Assembly (NCBI GenBank): GCA_016202645.1
Contig: JACQOF010000078.1
Span: 1-10,834, forward strand
Direction of reading: 5' to 3'
Source: a bacterium
GTDB lineage: Bacteria > Lindowbacteria > 2-12-FULL-62-27
Length of the DNA stretch: 10,834 nt
Within the stretch, counting starts at the first letter, position 1. Every line of letters starts with the position of its first letter. The translations under genes and the position numbers were made by a program. This document shows, piece by piece, positions 7,110 to 10,834 of this stretch. Under the pieces are notes generated by a model. It was not told the origin of the DNA and searched no databases. It saw only the letters and a list, made by a program, of their open reading frames with translations.

Positions 7110-7330
7110 GCGCCGCCGCCCCAGGGCCCAGAATGCGACGATCAACCCCTCGCCTGTTTCACGGTGAAACACCGGGGCCTGGAATGCGACTTCCAGACCC
7201 CCTGATATCATCATGTATCACCCAGCCCAGAATGCCTTACAGTCCGGTGGTACATCGTGTACCACCCGACCCAGAATGCGAGGTCGAATCCCTCAGCACC
7301 CGGTGTACCAGCCGCGTCAGAGTGCGAACT
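7110..7330 (+). repeat. Degenerate palindrome-bearing tandem repeat, about five copies
   Basis: The motif GGCCCAGAATGCGAC, more or less diverged, recurs with its GAATGCGA core at 7131, 7182, 7230, 7274 and 7320, a period of 44-51 bp. Most copies have a short palindrome 7-11 bp upstream: GTTTCAC-g-GTGAAAC (7156-7170), TGATA-t-CAT-c-ATGTATCA (7203-7220) and GGTGGTACA-tcg-TGTACCACC (7246-7266). The last copy has only a four-base CACC/GGTG stem, and I see no clear stem in the first. Stem sequences differ between copies but stay self-complementary. A further copy lies at 10659-10694 in the opposite orientation. The function is unknown. Confidence 0.7.
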
Positions 7331-7349
7331 TGCCCCAAGAATCGCAGTC

Positions 7350-7490
7350 CTACAAGACGCCTTTGTATGCCACGAGACCGCCAGCGTTCGCTTGAGCTGG
7401 TTGGCACTGATGCCCTTCTTGCTCTCGGCGATCATGTAGGTCGCGAAGAGCGAGTCGTGGAAGATCGTCCCGGCTGTCACGCTGAGTTGA
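7350..7490 (-). pseudogene. Remnant of an IS1595-family (ISXO2-like) transposase
   Basis: Read on the minus strand, QLSVTAGTIFHDSLF is followed by ATYMIAESKKGISANQLKRT and LAVSW. This closely follows the conserved stretch of ISXO2-like DDE transposases: SVTAGTIFHDS, then a segment ending in IY, then SKKGISANQL and an LGVS-type end. The usual LPLWKW-type segment after FHDS is missing, and the protein loses similarity after LAVSW, where KTAW-type residues are expected. Neither the N-terminal zinc ribbon nor the catalytic DDE core is recognisable around it. It is an internal fragment of about 47 residues of a protein normally several hundred long, so it cannot transpose. It marks past insertion activity in the gap between the two cassette runs. 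Confidence 0.72.
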
Positions 7491-7592
7491 TGGGAGACTG
7501 ATGGACGGGATCTTCTCAAAGGGGCTATTCTCCACCCAGAAGTGACGAACGGGGTTCCCGGGAGCGACGGTTGTGAAGAGGGACGCCATGCG

Positions 7593-8087
7593 ATGATCTC
7601 CGTTTTCGCGAGGCTTATGATTGCGGGACTACTTCTCGGGGGCTGCGCGGAGAGCTTGGCGGTCCGACCGGCTGAGCCGCTGCGCGGCCAGACGCCAATT
7701 CAGCAAGACGCGGACGAGCGGGTCTGCGAGTCCTTGGCAGGTGAGGACGACCAGCGAGCTCTCCGCTATACGGCGTGCCTGCTTGGGAGGGGCTACCGGA
7801 CGTGGCTGGGCCTGAATGATCCCAAGGGCGGGGGCGTCAGCATCGGACGGGCGCTGGTGGGCGCCGGCATGAGTCACCCGGGCGTCATGGTCACCCCTCG
7901 GCCTGAGCACGAGGCGCCGGAGGTGGCGCTCGGCACTTGCCTGACGCAGGCGTGGGAGGGGCGCGAAGCGGCCGAATACATCCCTGGTATGTACGGGTCC
8001 TCAGTGACTCCGCCGATCGAGCGGAAGCTAGCGGCCTGCCTCAAGCCCCGCGGGTTCGACGTCCAGCGGTGGGAGGCACCGCGGTGA
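7593..8087 (+). CDS. Small putative lipoprotein, function unknown
   Basis: ATG 7593 has GAAGAGGGA about ten bases upstream and gives a 164-aa protein. The frame is open from 7542, but that start would put 17 residues in front of the signal peptide. MISVFARLMIAGLLLGGC is a textbook short type II signal peptide with lipobox LGGC, so Cys18 should be lipidated. The mature part is about 147 aa with several more cysteines (CESLAG, YTACLLGRGY, GTCLTQAW, AACLKPRGF), which may form disulfides in the periplasm. I recognise no domain. It has its own ribosome binding site and no tight operon. It lies between a dead transposase and an attC more than 200 bp downstream, so I do not regard it as clearly a cassette gene. 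It was probably present before, or carried in with, the mobile pieces. Confidence 0.75.
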   Translation: MISVFARLMIAGLLLGGCAESLAVRPAEPLRGQTPIQQDADERVCESLAGEDDQRALRYTACLLGRGYRTWLGLNDPKGGGVSIGRALVGAGMSHPGVMVTPRPEHEAPEVALGTCLTQAWEGREAAEYIPGMYGSSVTPPIERKLAACLKPRGFDVQRWEAPR

Positions 8088-8305
8088 GCCCCTCTGACTG
8101 ACGAGGTTGAGTGCCGTGCGGGAGCGTCGCCGCCCTCGTGATCCTCGATGGGTCGCGCTCGGCCGCCATCCCTCCCTCACCGCGCTCGCCCGCGCCAACG
8201 ACCCTCGCTGACTCCGAAGGCCGCTCGCATCACCTACCGTTCCCGCTTCTAGCCGCGCCGTCCCCGCGATACAATCCCCGTACGCTCATGCACGCGAGGG
8301 GTTTA

Positions 8306-8365
8306 GTCCAACTGGTTTTATCCGCCATGGTCGACGCACGACGGATAAAGGCCTGAACGTTAGGC
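8306..8365 (+). other. attC-like site at the start of the TIR cassette
   Basis: Inverse core GTCCAAC (8306-8312) fits RYYYAAC exactly, and core GTTAGGC (8359-8365) fits GTTRRRY exactly. Between them GGTTTTATCCG pairs with CGGATAAAGGCC around a 17-nt loop, with an extra base in one arm. The cassette this attC once ended cannot be defined: no TTGGAC start is seen upstream, and the 218 bp between the lipoprotein stop and this site hold no supported gene. It may be the first cassette junction or a survivor of a deletion. Confidence 0.75.
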
Positions 8366-8381
8366 AGAACAAGGTGAGCAG

Positions 8382-8840
8382 GTGAACGAGCGGCCTCAGG
8401 TTTTCTTGTCATACGCCGGCGAGGATGGCTTCGAAGCCGCCTTGCTGCAGCAGGCCGTTGAAACTCTGCTCCGTGACTTCAGTGTCCTGGTTTGGACTTA
8501 TGAGCGAGACCAAGCGCGCGACGAGCGGCATGTCGGCACCAGCCTGAGGGAGCGGATTCGTCACTCGGTGGCCGCAATCATCCTCATATCCCAATTCACG
8601 CTCTCGTCTGGCGCCACACAGTGGATGGAGCTTGCTTATGCCGACGCATTTGACGTGCCTACGTTCATCCTCTTGCACCACATTACGTATGACACTCTGA
8701 AAGCATCTGAGACAGGCGTGCCGCCACTCGTCCTAGAGGGTCAATGCACGCCAGCCGGAAGTTGGCGGCTCCTCGAGGACGACTTTCGGCGTTGTTGTAG
8801 TCGGCCTGCTGTGTTGTCAACGTCCGGTGATGGCGGATGA
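8382..8840 (+). CDS. TIR-domain protein (first of a pair)
   Basis: A 152-aa protein starting at GTG 8382, with AAGGTGAG upstream and the cassette core only 17 bp away. VFLSYAGEDG (7-16) is the first TIR block (box 1, FxSYxxxD). GTSLRERIRHSVAAIILIS (52-70) is the helix and strand that follow the BB loop. QWMELAYA (80-87) carries Glu83 in the position of the catalytic glutamate of NAD-cleaving TIR domains. The protein is almost only TIR, with a short tail and no sensor domain such as SAVED, NACHT or WD40. Bacterial TIR proteins commonly cleave NAD+ or make ADP-ribose-type signals on phage infection. The stop TGA overlaps the ATG of an in-frame upstream extension of the second TIR gene. Activity is inferred. 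Confidence 0.88.
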   Translation: MNERPQVFLSYAGEDGFEAALLQQAVETLLRDFSVLVWTYERDQARDERHVGTSLRERIRHSVAAIILISQFTLSSGATQWMELAYADAFDVPTFILLHHITYDTLKASETGVPPLVLEGQCTPAGSWRLLEDDFRRCCSRPAVLSTSGDGG

Positions 8841-8866
8841 CATCGATCCCGGGAAGGGAGTCGCCT

Positions 8867-9223
8867 GTGAGTCGAAGAGTCTTCATCTCCTACAATGCGG
8901 CGGATAGCGAGCTTGTCGCTCCCGTAACGACGTGGCTTCGCACGTCGGACCTTTCCCCAGCCGAGATCGCTGACCCCGTGGGCTCTATGTCTGCTGCGCA
9001 AGACGTTCGATCGGTGATTCAAGACAGCATTGCCACTTGCGATGCGATGGTTGTCATCTGGTCGAAACGCGCTGCCGAGTCCAAATGGGTTCATTACGAA
9101 TTGGGCATGGCGCAAGCGCTCGGCAAGCGTATCGTGGTCGTCTTGGCCGGCGGCTCGCCCTCAGAACTGCCTCAAGAGCTAGCGGACACACAACACGTGC
9201 ACCTGAATGCGAGGTCTGCTTAA
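8867..9223 (+). CDS. TIR-domain protein (second of a pair)
   Basis: A 118-aa protein from GTG 8867, chosen because GGGAAGGGAG lies six bases upstream and the TIR domain begins at once. ATG 8837 is in frame, overlaps the previous stop as ATGA and would add ten residues; it is the alternative. RVFISYNAADSE (4-15) is TIR box 1. SVIQDSIATCDAMVVIWS (49-66) is the core helix and strand. WVHYELGMAQALGKR (74-88) carries Glu78 at the usual catalytic place. VVVLAGG is a core strand. It is distinct in sequence from the first TIR, so it is not a recent duplicate. The stop TAA lies inside the attC inverse core. Two single-domain TIRs together suggest a hetero-oligomer or an effector/regulator pair; this is inference. 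Confidence 0.85.
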   Translation: MSRRVFISYNAADSELVAPVTTWLRTSDLSPAEIADPVGSMSAAQDVRSVIQDSIATCDAMVVIWSKRAAESKWVHYELGMAQALGKRIVVVLAGGSPSELPQELADTQHVHLNARSA

Positions 9224-9286
9224 CTGCGAGGTTGAGCTGACCGCGGCTCGCTTCGCTCGCTGCGGCAGCTCAACGCTACGTTAGCT
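9218..9286 (+). other. attC site of the TIR cassette
   Basis: Inverse core GCTTAAC (9218-9224) and core GTTAGCT (9280-9286) flank a long stem. TTGAGCTGACCGC pairs with GCGGCAGCTCAA with a single bulged A, and a GC-rich hairpin closes the middle. The TAA of the second TIR gene is inside the inverse core. Confidence 0.85.
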
Positions 9287-9900
9287 CGCGACGAGGAGAG
9301 TCCCGATGACATCGGCACCCGAAAGGCTACCTGACAACGACACCTACTATATGGGTGTTGCGGTGGCTGTGCGCGAAAGGGGGAACTGCACGGGGAACCG
9401 CATCGGCGCCGTAGCGGTGCTCCAGAACCGGATTATCTCTACCGGGTACAACGGTGTTCCCGAGGGCATGAAGAATTGCCTGGAGGGCGGGTGCCTGCGC
9501 TGTCGAAACCCGAACGGCCGGTTTCCCTCGGGAACTGGCTACGACCTATGTATCTGCGTTCATGCAGAACAGAACCTGCTATTGAGCGCGGCGAGATTCG
9601 GCATCGCTGTTGAAGGCGCCACAATTTACAGCACGATGCAGCCCTGTTTCGGCTGTGGGAAGGAACTGCTCCAGGCGAAGGTGAAGCGAATCGTCTACCT
9701 TCACCCCTGGACACCTTCAGACGCTGATCCTGAGATGGATAGCAGCAAGAAGGCGGAGCACGAAAAGTTGCTTGCGAAGTTCGATACGAAACGACTGTCT
9801 TTCAAAGATCCCCGCGCGAAGTGGGCCGTCACGGCTCTTCGGAAGAAGAGCTAACTTCGCAGTCGAGCGGACCGGCTTCGCCGGCCGCTGAGCGCGCCCC
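9281..9900 (+). mobile_element. Integron-type gene cassette with a deaminase gene
   Basis: The cassette begins TTAGCT (9281-9286), and its own attC inverse core is AGCTAAC (9849-9855), the exact complement of GTTAGCT. It is 620 bp with one gene starting 25 bp in. This is a typical cassette. Confidence 0.8.
9306..9854 (+). CDS. dCMP deaminase-like zinc-dependent deaminase
   Basis: A 182-aa protein from ATG 9306, with GAGGAG at 9293-9298. HAEQN (86-90) provides the zinc-binding His and catalytic Glu, and PCFGC (113-117) provides the two zinc cysteines. This is the signature of the deoxycytidylate/cytidine deaminase superfamily. GYNGVPEGM (48-56) and the extra cysteines between residues 58 and 83 are typical of dCMP deaminases, which convert dCMP to dUMP. 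Key residues are all present. The C-terminal 40 residues are basic and lack a known domain; there is no P-loop partner as in AvcD. In a cell this could feed dTTP synthesis. In a cassette among defence-type genes it could instead deplete or edit nucleotides during phage infection, as other deaminases do. The second role is inferred from context only. The stop codon is inside the attC inverse core. Confidence 0.88.
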   Translation: MTSAPERLPDNDTYYMGVAVAVRERGNCTGNRIGAVAVLQNRIISTGYNGVPEGMKNCLEGGCLRCRNPNGRFPSGTGYDLCICVHAEQNLLLSAARFGIAVEGATIYSTMQPCFGCGKELLQAKVKRIVYLHPWTPSDADPEMDSSKKAEHEKLLAKFDTKRLSFKDPRAKWAVTALRKKS

Positions 9901-9906
9901 TTATCT
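9849..9906 (+). other. attC-like site of the deaminase cassette, with an altered core
   Basis: Inverse core AGCTAAC (9849-9855) is intact. GAGCGGACCGGC pairs with GCCGGCCGCT with a bulged A. The R' core reads CTTATCT (9900-9906) where GTTATCT is expected: the G of the GTT triplet is C. The outer arms (about 9856-9862 and 9894-9899) pair badly. The last six bases belong to the next cassette. This site may recombine poorly. Confidence 0.65.
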
Positions 9907-9934
9907 GCGTCAGCAGGGGGGAACCGGAGACCTG

Positions 9935-10534
9935 ATGCCCGCTGTCGTGCACGGAGGGACACTCGGCCGGTGGTTCGAGGAGTTGTGCCGTATCGACGTG
10001 CCATCACTGGCCGGTGCCTGTAGAACGAATGGGAGCGCACTCCAGGCAAAGGCTCTTCCTGACAGAGGCGGTGTCTACGCCTTTTGGTGGACCGGTCCCG
10101 TAGAGGTGCTCACTTCAAGTCATTGCAATCGCCTTCTGGAGTTGCCAGGTCCCGGAGGACGCCCAGTCCTACTGAAGCTCGAGGACGACTGGCTCGGGCT
10201 CTCGACTGGTCTGCCGCTCCCGTTGTACATCGGCAAGAATTCCAGCAACATTTCGAAGCGTGTCGGTCAACACTTGCGTCTGGCCGACAAGAGAATGCTC
10301 CCGCTCGGACAAGGCGCTGCGAAGCAGCCGCGACCGACCACAAGCTGCCAGCTCCGCGCTGGCGTTGAACATCTCTTCCCGCGAGAACCGGATACCCGTT
10401 CGCTGATCCTCAAGAACGTCGGCCTGTCGTTCGTTGTCCTCCACGGCGATGACCATGCCGCGAACCGCTTCTACCTCGAGGATTTGGCGGTTGGTCTCAT
10501 GAGACCCCCACTCAACGTTGACATTGAGCGGTGA
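9935..10534 (+). CDS. GIY-YIG nuclease-like protein
   Basis: A 199-aa protein from ATG 9935 with GGAG nine bases before it. The frame is open from 9821, but that would run through the attC and the previous gene's end. GGVYAFWW (45-52) is the GIY strand and LYIGKN (97-102) the YIG strand. R109 and H113 (RVGQHL) follow in the usual helix. FYLEDLAVGLMRPPLNV (179-195) gives the metal-binding Glu (E182) and the conserved Asn (N194). The catalytic set looks complete. The 45 bases before the GIY codons encode part of an N-terminal helical piece (1-44) of unknown role. There is no extra DNA-binding domain. GIY-YIG proteins cut DNA in restriction, repair and homing; this one resembles the short stand-alone type sometimes found in restriction or defence loci. 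The substrate is unknown. Confidence 0.78.
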   Translation: MPAVVHGGTLGRWFEELCRIDVPSLAGACRTNGSALQAKALPDRGGVYAFWWTGPVEVLTSSHCNRLLELPGPGGRPVLLKLEDDWLGLSTGLPLPLYIGKNSSNISKRVGQHLRLADKRMLPLGQGAAKQPRPTTSCQLRAGVEHLFPREPDTRSLILKNVGLSFVVLHGDDHAANRFYLEDLAVGLMRPPLNVDIER

Positions 10535-10543
10535 CTTTCGAGC

Positions 10544-10567
10544 AGATAACTTCCGGTTACAGCCGTC
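10544..10567 (+). other. Truncated attC (left half only)
   Basis: AGATAACTTCCGGTTACAGC has the same layout as the left half of the attC at 3555-3610: a TAACT followed eight bases on by ACAGCCG. Neither a CGGCTG arm nor a GTT core is found in the next 150 bp. It looks cut off, probably by insertion or deletion linked to the transposon-like sequence that follows. Confidence 0.5.
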
Positions 10568-10658
10568 CGTTTGAGGCCGTTCCATAATGGCGATTGCGTT
10601 CTGGTGGCAGGAAATCCCGACGGGACGAGTGAAGGACGGGAAGGCTGGCACCTGAAAG

Positions 10659-10694
10659 TCGCATTCTGGGCCGGGTGATGCATGATGATGCATC
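10659..10694 (-). repeat. Isolated copy of the palindrome plus GGCCCAGAATGCGA repeat
   Basis: The minus strand reads a hairpin GATGCAT-catc-ATGCATC, then ACCCGGCCCAGAATGCGA. This is the same arrangement as the tandem repeats at 7110-7330, in the opposite orientation about 3.4 kb away. The stem sequence again differs but is self-complementary. Confidence 0.65.
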
Positions 10695-10722
10695 GTAACT
10701 CCTCGCGGTTCCCCGTCTGGTC

Positions 10723-10745
10723 GATGACCCCCCGAGTGGGGCATC
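10723..10745. repeat. Small hairpin upstream of the terminal reading frame
   Basis: GATG-a-CCCC (10723-10731) pairs with GGGGCATC (10738-10745) around a six-base loop, with one bulged A. It lies 14 bp before a strong ribosome binding site and could be part of a transposon end or an mRNA leader. No T-run follows. Confidence 0.4.
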
Positions 10746-10772
10746 GTTGCGCCATCACGAGGAGGTGCGACG

Positions 10773-10834
10773 ATGAACGAGGCGATCCGCCAGCTCCGGT
10801 CTGAAGCACGCCAGCTCACCCGCGGGAAAGTCCC
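10773..10834 (+). CDS. Start of an unknown protein, possibly transposon-related (partial at the window edge)
   Basis: ATG 10773 is preceded by AGGAGGTG (10759-10766), the strongest ribosome binding site in the window. Only 20 codons are visible: MNEAIRQLRSEARQLTRGKV. The short basic helical start followed by TRGKV is reminiscent of small accessory proteins of IS66-like elements, but this is too little to assign. The neighbouring hairpin, repeat copy and broken attC would fit a transposon end here. The alternative is any small basic DNA-binding protein. Confidence 0.4.
   Translation, partial: MNEAIRQLRSEARQLTRGKV

Larger units (their letters stand above)
8360..9280 (+). mobile_element. Integron-type gene cassette with two TIR genes
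   Basis: It runs from TTAGGC after the G of one core to the G of the next (9280), 921 bp. Circularised it would give GTTAGGC, which pairs with its inverse core GCTTAAC except for one transition. It holds two overlapping or nearly overlapping TIR genes and almost no spare sequence. Confidence 0.75.
9901..10567 (+). mobile_element. Integron-type gene cassette with a GIY-YIG gene, 3' end lost
   Basis: The 5' end is TTATCT (9901-9906), and the inverse core near its 3' end is AGATAAC (10544-10550), the exact complement of GTTATCT. The right half of its attC is missing, so the true end is not seen. Confidence 0.65.

Noticed and set aside
7110-7330. CRISPR array
   Set aside because: The period is regular-looking, but the repeats are short and diverged, there are no distinct spacers of constant length, and no cas genes are nearby.
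6989-7501. A 170-codon plus-strand frame
   Set aside because: It runs through the tandem repeats and across the antisense of the IS1595 remnant, so it is a product of the repeats.
8111-8356. An 81-codon frame before the attC at 8306
   Set aside because: It is Pro/Ser/Arg-rich, has no ribosome binding site, and runs into the attC without a sensible end.

Overview
The window is an accessory, defence-rich stretch of a bacterial genome. It is moderately GC-rich by eye and uses ATG/GTG starts with clear purine-rich ribosome binding sites. Two predicted lipoproteins suggest a Gram-negative envelope. I cannot name the taxon; an environmental proteobacterium or a related soil or sediment lineage is only a guess.

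Layout. (1) 1-370: the C-terminal end of a tyrosine recombinase, a perfect 14-bp-arm hairpin, and a tRNA- or tmRNA-like 3' end on the minus strand with no matching 5' half. This is the usual look of a genomic-island attachment site. (2) 368-3308, minus strand: a 406-aa protein with a HEPN-like R-x4-H motif, then a large putative lipoprotein. (3) 3353-6642, minus strand: a small frame-damaged gene, then a 3.1-kb integron-type gene cassette with two coupled genes. Those genes are a HEPN-like protein and a DUF262/DUF1524 (GmrSD/HNH-type) protein, and the cassette ends in a well-formed attC site. (4) 6643-8305: mostly non-coding. It holds degenerate palindromic tandem repeats, a decayed IS1595-type transposase fragment and one small lipoprotein gene. 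(5) 8306-10567, plus strand: a second run of cassettes, each ended by an attC-like site. It carries a pair of TIR-domain genes, a dCMP-deaminase-like gene and a GIY-YIG nuclease-like gene. The last attC is cut short. (6) 10568-10834: a lone copy of the palindromic repeat and the first 20 codons of a possible transposon gene.

The strongest result is the cassette structure. For three cassettes the 5' core bases are the exact complement of the same cassette's own attC inverse core: TTAGCC with GGCTAAC, TTAGCT with AGCTAAC, and TTATCT with AGATAAC. This is expected if each cassette was once a circle whose attC was closed by its own ends. The stop codon lies inside or just before the inverse core, as in typical cassettes. 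No integron integrase is present, so within this window it is a CALIN-like array (attC sites without intI). The two runs are in opposite orientations.

Functionally, nearly every cassette gene belongs to a family used in antiphage or toxin systems: HEPN RNase folds, DUF262/DUF1524 nucleases, TIR NADases, nucleotide deaminases and GIY-YIG nucleases. The two best candidates for undescribed systems are the coupled HEPN/DUF262 pair and the two-gene TIR-TIR cassette, which has no visible sensor. These roles are inferred from domains and context; nothing in the sequence proves activity.
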